Shown piece by piece: positions 33,766 to 42,826 of a stretch of DNA of 64,000 nucleotides (position 1 is the first letter of the stretch; each line of letters begins with the position of its first letter). The stretch spans positions 1 through 64,000 of the forward strand of contig NZ_QLSU01000001.1 in NCBI RefSeq assembly GCF_003268775.1. Reading direction: 5' to 3'. The notes beneath the pieces are model-generated. The model was not told the DNA's origin. It saw only the letters and a program-made list of their open reading frames with translations, and searched no databases. This DNA is from Paraburkholderia unamae. GTDB lineage: Bacteria; Pseudomonadota; Gammaproteobacteria; Burkholderiales; Burkholderiaceae. A program made the translations under genes and the position numbers.

Positions 33766-34997
33766 GCACCAGCGCGCCCTTCGATCTCGAGCGGCTCCTG
33801 CGGGAGATCCGCAAGCTCGAAGTCCACACGCCCCAAGGCCCAAGTGGTCTGCTGGCGCGCGAAAGCCGCTTCGTTTTCAACTATGGCGAGGTGCCCGATG
33901 TCGCAGGCGTGTCGCTCACCATGCCCGTGCGCCGCCAGAGCTACGCGAGCGGCGACCTGATGGGCGTCTTCGCAATGAACCGCCCGGAGGGCTACCTGCG
34001 CTTCGTGATCGAGGAGCGGCTCGCACGCTATGGCGCGCCGAGCGACATGTTTCTGCTGTTTCTCGCGGGGCGCAACCAGATCGGCCGCCTCACCTATTCC
34101 GTGCCGGGCGAACGTGTGCCGGAAAGCGAAGGCGAGCGCCTCGACGAATTGCTCTCCTCGCCGTCGGGCCGGCTGTTCGAGCGCCTGATCGACCGCTATG
34201 CGCTCGGCTCCGGCATCTCCGGCGTCCAACCGAAGGCCGTCGTCCCGCTTGCCGGGGACGCTGTCGCGCGCCCGGCGGAGCACACGGCGCTGCCGCTGCG
34301 CACGGTGATCGTGAAAGCCGAAGGCGAGGATTTTCCCGGACTCGCGCGCAACGAGTTCTTCTGCATGTCGGTGGCAAAAGAAGCGGCGCTCGAAGTCCCC
34401 GACTTCTGGCTATCCGACGACGGCCAGCTTTTCGTGATGTCCCGCTTCGACCGCGGGGCGAACGGCTCCCCCCTCGGTTTCGAGGACATGAGCGTGCTCA
34501 CGGGCAAGGGCAAATACGAGGGCAGCTACGAGATGATCGCCAAGGCCGTGGACATCTACACGCGCTCCGACCCGGCGCAAAAGCGGCGTCTCTTCGAACG
34601 CATCGCCCTTTCGTGCCTGTTGCGCGACGGCGACGCCCACATGAAGAACCTGGGAATCCTCTATATCGATCCGACGGGTCCACGCCGGCTGGCTCCCGTG
34701 TTCGACGTGGTCTGCACGGACATCTACCCGGATCTGGACGGCCGCATGGCGCTCAGCCTCAACCGCAGCAAGACGTTTCCGCTGCCCGCCGAACTCCTTG
34801 CGTTCGCGCGCCGCCTCGACCTCGGAGCGGCCGAGAGCGAGGCGATCATGGCGCGTCTGCGCGACGCCTATCACACGGTCGCCGCGCGCCTCGCCCATGA
34901 CCCGCGCTTTGGCACGGACGATCTGCTCGCAAGGATCCGGCATGCCGTCGAACGCACCGACATCAAACCGGTGTCGCGCCCCAAGGTGGTTCGCTAG
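33762..34997 (+). CDS. hipA: HipA-type serine/threonine kinase toxin
   Basis: A 411-residue HipA-fold kinase. The N-terminal coupling subdomain spans about residues 20-110. The flexible P-loop is GISGVQPK (151-158) with Ser153 at the autophosphorylation position, Lys185 binds ATP (VIVKAEGED), Asp291 in GDAHMKNLG is the catalytic residue and Asp315 in VFDVVCT the metal ligand. HipA of E. coli phosphorylates glutamyl-tRNA synthetase and causes growth arrest; the target here is not known. Bicistronic with hipB (ATGA overlap). Ends 38 bp from the convergent AAA+ gene. Confidence 0.93.
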   Translation: MSTSAPFDLERLLREIRKLEVHTPQGPSGLLARESRFVFNYGEVPDVAGVSLTMPVRRQSYASGDLMGVFAMNRPEGYLRFVIEERLARYGAPSDMFLLFLAGRNQIGRLTYSVPGERVPESEGERLDELLSSPSGRLFERLIDRYALGSGISGVQPKAVVPLAGDAVARPAEHTALPLRTVIVKAEGEDFPGLARNEFFCMSVAKEAALEVPDFWLSDDGQLFVMSRFDRGANGSPLGFEDMSVLTGKGKYEGSYEMIAKAVDIYTRSDPAQKRRLFERIALSCLLRDGDAHMKNLGILYIDPTGPRRLAPVFDVVCTDIYPDLDGRMALSLNRSKTFPLPAELLAFARRLDLGAAESEAIMARLRDAYHTVAARLAHDPRFGTDDLLARIRHAVERTDIKPVSRPKVVR

Positions 34998-35035
34998 GGG
35001 CGCGCCAGCGTTTCAGGTTTTGCGCCGCGGTCGTA

Positions 35036-37708
35036 TCAGCCGTTGCCGGCGTCCTGCAACGCAAACGCCATGCGCCGCTGCGCCGCGTCGTAGCGACAGA
35101 GGACTTTCGCCCCCTCCTTCACGTCGCCCTTGAGCATCTCCTTCGCCAGCTCGTTTTCCACCGCCTGCTGGATCTGCCGCTTGAGCTCGCGAGCGCCGAA
35201 TTCCGGCCGGTATCCCTCGGCGGCGAGATGGTCGATCACGCTCTCGTCGAAGGTCAGGTCGATATCCTGGCTGCGCGCCATCCGCTGGACCTGTTCTAGC
35301 TGTAGCCGCACGATCGAGCGAAGCTCGTCGCTGCTGAGCGGCTGGAACATGATGATTTCGTCGATGCGGTTCAGGAACTCGGGCCGGAAATGCTGGCGCA
35401 ACTCGCCCATCACGGCGTTCTGCATCGATCCTTCGGCGCTGGAAAGGAACCCCGGCCCCGAGCGCTTCTGGCCCGAGACGACGTCCGAGCCAAGGTTGCT
35501 CGTCGCGATCACGATCGTATTGCTGAAGTCGACCACGCGCCCCTTGCCGTCGGTAAGGCGCCCGTCGTCGAACACCTGCAACAGCACGTTGTAGACGTCG
35601 GAGTGCGCCTTTTCGATTTCGTCGAGCAGGATCACGCAATAAGGACGGCGGCGCACCTTCTCGGTCAACTGCCCGCCCTCGTCGTAGCCGACGTAGCCCG
35701 GCGGCGAGCCGATGAGCCGCGACACCGCGTGCCGCTCCATGTACTCGCTCATGTCGATGCGCACGATGGCGTCCTCGTCGCCGAACACCACTTCGGCCAG
35801 CGCCTTCGCGAGTTCGGTCTTGCCCACGCCGGTCGGCCCGAGGAACAGGAACACGGCCGTGGGCCGGCGCCCGCGCCGCAGCCCGGCGCGCGAGCGGCGC
35901 ACCGCGTCGCTCACCGCGACGATTGCCTGCTCCTGGCCGATCACACGCTCGTGCAGGCGCACTTCCATTTCGAGCAAGCGCGTGCGCTCCTCGGCGGTCA
36001 GTTGCGTGACCGGCACGCCCGTGAGCTTCGACACGATCTCGGCCACGTCCTCGTTCGTCACGTCGGACGTGACCGAGCCGAGCTGGCCTTTCCATTCGCT
36101 CGTGGCCTGCGTGAGCGACTTCTCCTTGTCGGCGATCGGCTCGTCGAGCGTGTGGGCGCGCTCGAAGTTCTTGCGCGTGGCCGCGTAGTCCTGTTCGCGG
36201 CGCAACTGCGCCAGCTCCGCTTCGAGTTCGAGGATCGCGGCAGGCCGCGAGGTGGCCGAAAGATGCACGCGCGCCGCAGCCTGGTCGACGAGGTCGATCG
36301 CCTTGTCGGGCAGGAAGCGGCCCATCACGTAGCGGTCCGATAGTTCGGCGGCCGCGACGAGCGCGTCGTCGCGAATCGTGACGTGGTGATGAACCTCGAG
36401 CTTGTCGCGCAAGCCGCGCAGGATGTTGATCGTCTGATCGACGCTCGGCTCCGACACGAACACGGGCTGGAAGCGCCGCTCGAGCGCCGCGTCCTTCTCG
36501 ATGTACTTCTGGTACTCCGAGAGCGTCGTCGCCCCGATCAGGTTCAGCTCGCCGCGCGCCATGGCCGGCTTGAACACGTTGGCGATATCGAGGCCGCCTT
36601 CGTTGCCGCCCTGGCCCGCGCCCACGATCATGTGGACTTCGTCGATGAAGAGCACGAGGCTCTCGCGCTGCGCCGAGATTTCCTCCATCACGCCCTTCAC
36701 GCGCTCTTCGAATTCGCCGCGATACTTCGCGCCCGCGATCAACCCGTTGACGTTGAGCTCGACGAGCCGCCGCCCGCGCAGCGACTCCGGCACGTCGCCG
36801 TTGAGCATGCGCTGCGCGAGCCCTTCGGCAATGGCCGTCTTGCCCACGCCCGGCTCGCCGATCAGCACCGGGTTGTTCTTGCGCCGCCGCGCGAGCACTT
36901 CCACCACCGTCTCGATCTCGCTGGAGCGGCCGATCACGGGGTCGAGCTTGCCCTCGCTCGCAAGGGCGGTGAGGTCGCGGCTGTACTGGTCGAGTTGCGG
37001 CGTCGCGCTCGGACCTTTCGCGGCGGGCCGCTCGCGCTTGTCGCCCTGGGCCTCCACGAGCCCCTGGAGCACCTTCTGGGGCGTGACGCCGTAGCGGCCG
37101 AGCAGATGCCCCGCGAAGCTCTCCGGCACCTGCGTAAGCCCGAACAGCAGATGCTCGGGCGCCACGTAGCTGTGGCCCAGTTCGCGCGAAACGAGAAACG
37201 CGCGGTCGAGTGCGCCCTTCAGGCGCGGCGAGACGCCGATGCGGCCGTCTTCGGGCGTGCCCGTGCCTTCGCGCTTTTGCGCATTGGCGTCGATGAACGC
37301 GCGCACGTCGTCGGGCTGAATGCCCAGGCGCTTGAGGATGGCCGCGCCGGCATCATTGCCCGCGAGTTCGTAAAGCAGATGTTCGGTGTCCACCTCGCGG
37401 CGCCCGAACTGCACCGCGCGCTCGGCCGCGCGTTGCAGCAATTCGCGCGCCACGTCGCTGAAGTAGCGCTCGACGATCGCGCCGTCGCCCGCCTCCATGG
37501 CCTGCGCGACGGGTTCCTGCGGCGCGCCGCCGCCCTGCTGCGAAGCGCGGAACAGCGACTCCAGCGGGCTCAACGTGCGTTGATGCCGGGTGAGCTGCGC
37601 ATAGTGATAATCGCAGACATCGAGAAAGCGCCGTCTGCCGTCCTGCAACACGGCGACCCGCACCGTCGCGGGGCGCACGCCGCAGATATCGCAGTTGAAC
37701 TGAGCCAT
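35036..37708 (-). CDS. AAA+ disaggregase, ClpG/ClpK-like (ClpC-related, zinc-finger N-terminus)
   Basis: An 890-residue Hsp100 protein. An N-terminal zinc knuckle (C6-X2-C9, C32-X2-H35) is followed by a Clp_N repeat domain (about 75-220), AAA1 (GEPGVGKT near 280; LFIDEVHM), a short ClpC-like coiled middle domain (ELEAELAQLRREQ), AAA2 (GPTGVGKTELA near 620; VILLDEIEKAHSD) and a D2-small domain. The position of the ClpP-binding IGF/L loop (about residue 750) reads PGF, so docking to ClpP is doubtful. This layout resembles ClpG/ClpK, stand-alone disaggregases linked to heat tolerance. ATG 37708 has AGGAGAGG upstream; the frame to 37786 is rejected. Confidence 0.88.
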   Translation of the reverse strand: MAQFNCDICGVRPATVRVAVLQDGRRRFLDVCDYHYAQLTRHQRTLSPLESLFRASQQGGGAPQEPVAQAMEAGDGAIVERYFSDVARELLQRAAERAVQFGRREVDTEHLLYELAGNDAGAAILKRLGIQPDDVRAFIDANAQKREGTGTPEDGRIGVSPRLKGALDRAFLVSRELGHSYVAPEHLLFGLTQVPESFAGHLLGRYGVTPQKVLQGLVEAQGDKRERPAAKGPSATPQLDQYSRDLTALASEGKLDPVIGRSSEIETVVEVLARRRKNNPVLIGEPGVGKTAIAEGLAQRMLNGDVPESLRGRRLVELNVNGLIAGAKYRGEFEERVKGVMEEISAQRESLVLFIDEVHMIVGAGQGGNEGGLDIANVFKPAMARGELNLIGATTLSEYQKYIEKDAALERRFQPVFVSEPSVDQTINILRGLRDKLEVHHHVTIRDDALVAAAELSDRYVMGRFLPDKAIDLVDQAAARVHLSATSRPAAILELEAELAQLRREQDYAATRKNFERAHTLDEPIADKEKSLTQATSEWKGQLGSVTSDVTNEDVAEIVSKLTGVPVTQLTAEERTRLLEMEVRLHERVIGQEQAIVAVSDAVRRSRAGLRRGRRPTAVFLFLGPTGVGKTELAKALAEVVFGDEDAIVRIDMSEYMERHAVSRLIGSPPGYVGYDEGGQLTEKVRRRPYCVILLDEIEKAHSDVYNVLLQVFDDGRLTDGKGRVVDFSNTIVIATSNLGSDVVSGQKRSGPGFLSSAEGSMQNAVMGELRQHFRPEFLNRIDEIIMFQPLSSDELRSIVRLQLEQVQRMARSQDIDLTFDESVIDHLAAEGYRPEFGARELKRQIQQAVENELAKEMLKGDVKEGAKVLCRYDAAQRRMAFALQDAGNG

Positions 37709-37906
37709 TTCCTCTCCTTGGAAGCGGTGCGCGGCGCACGTGAGGCCGCCGCCCGCGACCGGAGCCGGGACGAAGCGTGCCGCCACGAGCGCCGCTGAAT
37801 GCTCTAACGAATGCCGTCGCGAAATTCAGACGTCATCGTAACGTCGAATCGAACGGCGCGTCGTCAAGGAGACGTTTTGCGTCTGGATCGGATTGGCTTT
37901 GCCCGG

Positions 37907-39004
37907 TCAAACGTCTTGACGGGTAGCCGGCTCGCCCGCGTCGCGCACGCCGGCCGCCGGGTCGCGTATCCACGCCGTCAGCAAGGTGGAAGACACCGCG
38001 AGAATCACCGGCCCGATAAAGAGCCCGACGATGCCGAAGGCGAACAAGCCGCCGAGCACGCCGGAGAGTATCAGCAGCATCGAAAGATTGACGCCGCGCC
38101 GGATCAGCACGGGGCGCACCAGGTTGTCGAGCATGGCGACCATCACGGACCACACCGCGAGCAGGATGGCCACGACGTGCGCGTCGTGCATGAACAGCCA
38201 GATCACGCCGCCGAGCAGCGGCAGCGTGGGACCGATCTGCGCGAGGCAGAGCATGAGCATCACGGCCGTGAGCACGCCCGCGCCCGGCACCCCGGCCACG
38301 GCGAGGCCGATGCCGCCCAGCGCCGACTGGAGGATCGCCGTGACGACGATGCCGAGCGCCACGGCGCGAATCGAAGCGCCCGCGAGCTTCACGGCCTGCT
38401 CGCCATAGGCCGGAGCGACGCGGATCGCGAAGCGCGTGACATAGGCGGCGGCGTGCTCGCCCTGGCTGTACAGGATGCCCGTGATGATGATCGTAATGAA
38501 CATGTGCATGACGAACACGCCCACCGAGGCGGCATGGCCGATCAACCAGTGGGCGGCGATGGTCGCGTAGGGCTCCAGTTGCGCGAGCAGGCCGCCGGGG
38601 CCCGCATCGGAGAACTCCTGCCATTTGCCCGCAATGCGCTCGCCCACCACGGGAATCTCGCGAATCCACTCCGGCGGCGACGTCAACGCATAGTCGGGCA
38701 GCTTGCGGATCACGTCCATGATTTCGCCGCCGTGCACAGCGAGCGTCGACACGGCTTCATAGAGCGGCAGGACGATCACCACGAGGAGGATCACCAGCAT
38801 CACGAGCGTGGCGAGCCAGCGGCGGTTGCCGCAGCGCCGCTCTATGCCGATCATGGCGGGCCACGTCGCGACGACGATGGTCGTGGCCCAGATCAGCCCT
38901 GGGAGGAACGGGCGCATCACATAGAGGCTGCCGATCGTCAGCGCGCAAAGTATCGCGACGATGAACAGAATGCGGGCAAGGTCCGGCGTGGCTTGCGGCT
39001 TCAC
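37907..39004 (-). CDS. AI-2E family transporter (PerM/YdiK type)
   Basis: A 365-residue inner-membrane protein with about eight hydrophobic segments and a long periplasmic-side loop in the middle (residues 90-145). The family signature is in the C-terminal part: QIGPTLPLLGGVIWLF, LDNLVRPVLIRRGVNLSMLLILSG and GLFIGPVILAV. The family exports or imports diverse small molecules, and few members truly move autoinducer-2. Lies 198 bp downstream of the AAA+ gene, in the same orientation but probably independent; divergent from surE. Confidence 0.9.
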   Translation of the reverse strand: MKPQATPDLARILFIVAILCALTIGSLYVMRPFLPGLIWATTIVVATWPAMIGIERRCGNRRWLATLVMLVILLVVIVLPLYEAVSTLAVHGGEIMDVIRKLPDYALTSPPEWIREIPVVGERIAGKWQEFSDAGPGGLLAQLEPYATIAAHWLIGHAASVGVFVMHMFITIIITGILYSQGEHAAAYVTRFAIRVAPAYGEQAVKLAGASIRAVALGIVVTAILQSALGGIGLAVAGVPGAGVLTAVMLMLCLAQIGPTLPLLGGVIWLFMHDAHVVAILLAVWSVMVAMLDNLVRPVLIRRGVNLSMLLILSGVLGGLFAFGIVGLFIGPVILAVSSTLLTAWIRDPAAGVRDAGEPATRQDV

Positions 39005-39316
39005 TTACATCTCCTGGCTGCGGGGCGCGCGTCACGGCGCCGACGCGCTAGTCTATCCCGGATACGTGACACAACCTACCCAGATGGGACGCGCCCGAGG
39101 CGCGCGGCCCGGCCGTACCCCGCATCAGGCCACGCCGCCCCACTGACCGGCGCGCCCCGGAAACGCATGCGAGCGCCGGGCAAACGCCAGCAAACGCCCG
39201 ATTCATTCGCATTCTTAACTGAATGCGCGGCGGCGAGCGCGGGGCGCGCATGCAGCCTGCGGCGCACTCTGGAATAATGCCTGTTTCCCCGACCCTGCAC
39301 CCGACCAGAGCGCTCC
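39005..39316. other. Divergent intergenic region, no feature recognised
   Basis: 312 bp between the divergently transcribed AI-2E-family gene and surE. It must hold both promoters, but no convincing -35/-10 pair, inverted repeat or small gene was seen. The open frames here are antisense artefacts of high GC. Confidence 0.5.
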
Positions 39317-40105
39317 ATGTCCGCAACCGATACGAAACTCCCCTGCGTGCTCCTGACCAACGACGACGGCATCGACGCCCCCGGCCTCGCCGTGCTCGAA
39401 GCCGTGGCCGCCGAGCTGGCGCACGAAGTCTGGGTCGTCGCGCCCGAGCACGACCAGAGCGGCACCTCGCACTCCATCAGCCTGCACACGCCGCTGCGCG
39501 TGAGCCGCCGCGGCGAGCGGCGCTTCGGCGTGCTCGGCACACCCGGCGATTGCGTGGTGATGGCGGTGCGCCAGTTGATGGGCGACGTGCGGCCCTCGCT
39601 CGTGCTTTCGGGCATCAACCGCGGCGGCAACCTCGGCGTGGAAACGATGTTCTCCGGCACGGTGGGCGCGGCCATGACGGGCCTGTTGCTCGGCCTGCCG
39701 TCGATCGCGCTGAGCCAGACCTTCCGCGACCGCGACCACGTGCGCTGGGACACGGCCCGCGCGCTCGCGCCGGACGTGATCCGCCGCCTCGCCGCGGTCG
39801 CGCACGACGCACCCGTCTGCCTGAACGTGAACTTCCCCGATATCGACGCGAGCGCGGCCGGCCCGCTCACGGTCACGCGCCAGGGCGTGGGGCTCGTGCA
39901 GGGCATCGACGTCGTGCCGCAGATCGACCCGCGCGGCATGGACTACCACTGGCTGCGCTTTAACCGCGGCCCGCGCGAAAACAGTCCCGACAGCGAAACG
40001 GCCGTGGTGAACGCCGGGCGCGTTTCGGTCACGCCGCTGCACTTCGAGCGCACCGACGAAAAGACCTTCGCCACGTTGCAGGCGGCGCTGGCCGGCGCCG
40101 CCTGA
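39317..40105 (+). CDS. surE: 5'/3'-nucleotidase SurE
   Basis: A 262-residue survival protein SurE: a metal-dependent phosphatase acting on nucleoside 5'- and 3'-monophosphates. The N-terminal metal-binding motif LLTNDDGIDAPG, GTSHSIS near residue 50 and SGINRGGNLGVETMFSGTVGAA near residue 97 are all present. The ATG has no obvious Shine-Dalgarno sequence. In many proteobacteria, surE sits with pcm, nlpD and rpoS; here it stands alone and ends 3 bp from a convergent thioesterase gene, so it may be a second copy. Confidence 0.93.
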   Translation: MSATDTKLPCVLLTNDDGIDAPGLAVLEAVAAELAHEVWVVAPEHDQSGTSHSISLHTPLRVSRRGERRFGVLGTPGDCVVMAVRQLMGDVRPSLVLSGINRGGNLGVETMFSGTVGAAMTGLLLGLPSIALSQTFRDRDHVRWDTARALAPDVIRRLAAVAHDAPVCLNVNFPDIDASAAGPLTVTRQGVGLVQGIDVVPQIDPRGMDYHWLRFNRGPRENSPDSETAVVNAGRVSVTPLHFERTDEKTFATLQAALAGAA

Positions 40106-40108
40106 GCC

Positions 40109-40561
40109 TCACTCGCGAGCGGCCGCCATGGCCGTTTCGATCGCTCGGCGAATGTCATCAGGAATGCCGATCGATCGATGGGTGTCGAGCGAGGTCGTGA
40201 CGATGGTCTGGCGCGCCGCCATGCGCAGCACGCCGTCCACGCCCGTGCAGGCCCACGCGAGCGTGAGCGAAGCCTCGCCGAGCCGCACGACCTCGAGCGA
40301 CAACCAGACCTCGTCGCCCATCTTGCTGATGGCCTTGAAGTCCACTTCGAGCCGCACGGTCGGCATGCCCACACGGCGCACGCCCAGCACGCCGTGATAG
40401 CCCTCCTGCGGCAGCATTTCGTCGAACCACGACTCGACGAGGTCGTTGAACAGGACGAAATACTGCGGATAGAAGACGATGCCGGCCGGATCGCACTCCG
40501 AGAAGTGGATCTTGTGCTTGCGGCGGAAGGTGGGCATCCCCACGCGGGTATCTGCGCTCAT
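40109..40561 (-). CDS. Acyl-CoA thioesterase (4-hydroxybenzoyl-CoA thioesterase family, hotdog fold)
   Basis: A 150-residue hotdog-fold thioesterase. FSECDPAGIVFYPQYF near residue 18 is the YbgC/4-HBT active-site signature with the catalytic Asp; RLEVDFKAISKMGDEVWL follows. Start ATG 40561 gives the normal family length; the frame reaching to 40747 runs antisense through the SYLF gene. It hydrolyses an acyl- or aryl-CoA of unknown identity. Downstream of the SYLF lipoprotein gene by 17 bp. Confidence 0.88.
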   Translation of the reverse strand: MSADTRVGMPTFRRKHKIHFSECDPAGIVFYPQYFVLFNDLVESWFDEMLPQEGYHGVLGVRRVGMPTVRLEVDFKAISKMGDEVWLSLEVVRLGEASLTLAWACTGVDGVLRMAARQTIVTTSLDTHRSIGIPDDIRRAIETAMAAARE

Positions 40562-40578
40562 TGCCGTACTCGCGCCGC

Positions 40579-41169
40579 TCAGATCACGAGGCGCGAGACC
40601 TTCACGCCTTCGAGCGACACCCCCGCCATGAGGCCGCCGTTGGTCAGCACGAACGCTTCGACGGGGCTCATGGCGGTCGAGGTATCGACATTGCCGTTCG
40701 CCCCCACGGTGACCACCGCGACCGTGGCGTCCGCGCCGGCCGACCATCCCTGGCTGCTGGTGAAGTCGTCGAGCGCAACCGGATTCATGAACGCGAAGAT
40801 GATGGCCTTGGACTGGGCCCCGATCTGCAAGCCGAACGAGCCCGCCACCGTGCTGTAGTAGCCCGTGGTGCGGCCCTGCACGCGCAGCGCGCCGGTGCCG
40901 TACTGACCGCCGATCCAGAAGCCTGCCGCCAACACCTGCGGAAAGACGAGCACGCCGCTCGCCTTCGAAATCAACTCCTGCGAGCCGCTCACCGTGCTGT
41001 AGAGCCGCGTGAGCGTGCTGTCCACGCCCGCGTCGATGGCGTTGCGCTTGGCCGCGTTCTGCGCGGCGCTGTCCTGCGAACCCAGCGGGGTCGTCGTGCA
41101 GCCGGCAAGCGCAAAGCCGCTTGCGGCGAGCGCGGCGCTGGAATTGAGTATGAATTGACGTCGGCGCAT
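40579..41169 (-). CDS. SYLF domain lipoprotein (YSC84-related)
   Basis: A 196-residue protein with a twin-arginine-like N-region (MRRRQF), a hydrophobic stretch and lipobox LAGC (Cys24), so a lipoprotein. The SYLF domain covers the rest (SKASGVLVFPQVLAAGFWIGGQYG, FGLQIGAQSKAIIFAFM, LMAGVSLEGVKVSRL). SYLF domains bind phosphoinositides in eukaryotes; in bacteria they are periplasmic or outer-membrane-associated proteins of uncertain function, sometimes stress-induced. Confidence 0.9.
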   Translation of the reverse strand: MRRRQFILNSSAALAASGFALAGCTTTPLGSQDSAAQNAAKRNAIDAGVDSTLTRLYSTVSGSQELISKASGVLVFPQVLAAGFWIGGQYGTGALRVQGRTTGYYSTVAGSFGLQIGAQSKAIIFAFMNPVALDDFTSSQGWSAGADATVAVVTVGANGNVDTSTAMSPVEAFVLTNGGLMAGVSLEGVKVSRLVI

Positions 41170-41576
41170 TGCGGTGTTCCTGTGGATAGGTGACTTCGAT
41201 TGCCCGCGCCGGCCGCGCTATTGCCTGGCCGTGCGCAAAGCCCTACAGGATAGCGCGCAGGGGCGCGGGCCTGGAAAATTCGCGGGCCGATACGCCACGG
41301 CAGTCGCGCGCGAAGGGGCGCGCCGCCGCGTGGCCGGCCGGCACTCGCGCCCGTGACCGCCATCCTTGGGGGTATAGGACCATGCGCCGCGCATGGAGTT
41401 CGCTCCCCGGCATCAGGGTGTTCCCGCCCTTCGGTGCGATGCAGCATGGCTCCACTTCTCGAAATCCTTCTATGTCGACGCGGCACCCCGCTCGCTACAT
41501 TGGGGTCATGTCTCGACGAGGTCTGCCGCAACGGCCGCCGCCCTCGCCCCGAGCCCGACATCCGAGGAGAACCGCC
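41170..41576. other. Intergenic region, no feature recognised
   Basis: 407 bp between the SYLF gene (minus) and a small membrane-protein gene (plus). Several GC-rich open frames cross it on both strands but none has a ribosome binding site with a recognisable protein. It should hold two divergent promoters, which I could not define. Confidence 0.4.
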
Positions 41577-42053
41577 ATGCCCAACAGCACGCCAGACCGT
41601 ACGCCGCAACCGCGCAGCCAGGCGCTGTCGCGTGCCTGCGAATACCTGAGCGGCGCGGGCATCTATCTGCTGCCGGTCTTCTACGTCAGCTTCGTCGCCA
41701 TGCTGTTCCTGCTGTGGCGCTCGCCCGCCGGCGCCTTCTGGCTGCCGGCCGCCGCCGGCGCGCTGGGCGGTTCGATGGGCGTCTGGGCGCTGGTATTCCA
41801 CGTGGCGAGCGCGAAATGGGCGAACTCGCGAGAACCTGCGGCCACTCGCCCTGCGGCGCCGCTTGCCGCGACGCGCTCCGTCCCGCTGCGCTTCGTCCAG
41901 ATGACCACGCGCACGTGCAGCCACGCCTGCACCTCGTCCAGCGGCGCGCGCTCGCAGTTCACGGTGTCGTGCTTCCACGCCCACTGCCCGGCCGCCACGC
42001 CGGCGAAAAAGGCCGCCCGGCCGCCCTACGCCAACTCAGACAAACATCAGTAA
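41577..42053 (+). CDS. Small hypothetical inner-membrane protein
   Basis: A 158-residue frame with GAGGAGA placed 7 bp before the ATG and strongly GC-biased third positions, typical of genes in this genome. Two hydrophobic helices are visible: IYLLPVFYVSFVAMLFLLW (about 29-47) and a second segment around residues 53-76. The C-terminal 60 residues are Ser/Thr/Cys-rich and poorly structured. I do not recognise the family. An antisense frame (41681-41998) competes, but it lacks a ribosome binding site. Confidence 0.55.
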   Translation: MPNSTPDRTPQPRSQALSRACEYLSGAGIYLLPVFYVSFVAMLFLLWRSPAGAFWLPAAAGALGGSMGVWALVFHVASAKWANSREPAATRPAAPLAATRSVPLRFVQMTTRTCSHACTSSSGARSQFTVSCFHAHCPAATPAKKAARPPYANSDKHQ

Positions 42054-42054
42054 G

Positions 42055-42148
42055 GCCTGACATATAATCAGTGACACGATGGCAGAGCGGCGCAATCGCT
42101 GAAGCCTGACTCTGCTGGCATGGCCCTTGGGGTTTTCCGACTTCAGGC
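42055..42148 (+). promoter_or_regulatory. Promoter region of the two-component operon with repeated GCCTGA motifs
   Basis: TATAAT is at 42063-42068. GCCTGAC occurs at 42055-42061 and 42104-42110, and the reverse complement TCAGGC at 42143-42148. Repeated short motifs around a promoter fit autoregulation by the NarL/RcsB-type regulator encoded just downstream. No good -35 box is visible. Confidence 0.35.
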
Positions 42149-42163
42149 GACTCTCTCACGCCC

Positions 42164-42826
42164 ATGACGAATGCGACGCAAGACGTGCGGGTCGTGGTGG
42201 CCGACGACCATCCAGTCGTGCTGACAGCGATCAGCGACTACCTCAACGGCATGCCGGGCTTCAAGGTGATCGCTACAGCCAGCACCGGCGCTGCCCTCAT
42301 CGACACCTTGCGCGAGAGCGCGTGCGATCTCATCGTCACGGACTTCTCGATGCAAGGCGAAGTCGAAGACGAAGACGGGCTGCGGCTCATCAGCAGGCTG
42401 CGCCGGCTCCACCCCGACACGCCAGTCGTCGTATTCACGATGCTCACCAACGGCGGCATCCTGCACGAACTCGCGCAACTCGGCGTGTCCGGGCTGATCG
42501 GCAAGGACGAGCCGATTCCCGCACTCGGCGAAGTCTGCCGTCGCGCGCTCGCGCAGGCGGGCACCGCGCTTTCCGCCCGCATTGCCGAGCGCCTCGCGAA
42601 AGAAGGTTCGAACTCCGACGAATTCCAGCGCAATCAACCGCTCTCGCCGCGCGAGCTGGAAGTGGTGCGCCTCTTCGCGCTCGGCCTGAGCGTGACCGAA
42701 ATCTCAAAGCGGCTGAACCGCTCGGTGACCACCGTCGCCACGCAAAAGCGCGCGGCCATGCGCAAACTCCACCTCGAATCGAATGCCGACCTGATCAGGT
42801 ACGCCAGCGAAAACGGATTCGCGTAA
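42164..42826 (+). CDS. Response regulator, NarL/FixJ family (RcsB/BvgA type)
   Basis: A 220-residue regulator. The receiver domain (1-125) has the acidic pocket ADDHP and phospho-acceptor Asp60 (DLIVTDFSMQGE). A LuxR-type helix-turn-helix lies at about 155-215 (LSPRELEVVRLFALGLSVTEISKRL, NRSVTTVATQKRAAMRKL). The similarity runs to RcsB along the whole length, including the receiver insert GEVEDEDGLRL. No Shine-Dalgarno sequence is obvious. Its stop overlaps the kinase start (TAATG), so the pair is co-translated. It should receive phosphate from the HPt domain of the kinase. Confidence 0.93.
   Translation: MTNATQDVRVVVADDHPVVLTAISDYLNGMPGFKVIATASTGAALIDTLRESACDLIVTDFSMQGEVEDEDGLRLISRLRRLHPDTPVVVFTMLTNGGILHELAQLGVSGLIGKDEPIPALGEVCRRALAQAGTALSARIAERLAKEGSNSDEFQRNQPLSPRELEVVRLFALGLSVTEISKRLNRSVTTVATQKRAAMRKLHLESNADLIRYASENGFA

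Noticed and set aside
41681..41998. Antisense 105-codon frame opposite the small membrane-protein gene
   Set aside because: No ribosome binding site; the plus strand has a well-placed one, two credible membrane helices and better codon use.
42127..42826. N-terminal extension of the hybrid kinase frame across the response-regulator gene
   Set aside because: It is another frame of the regulator gene; ATG 42826 overlapping the regulator stop gives a normal kinase N-terminus with a membrane helix.
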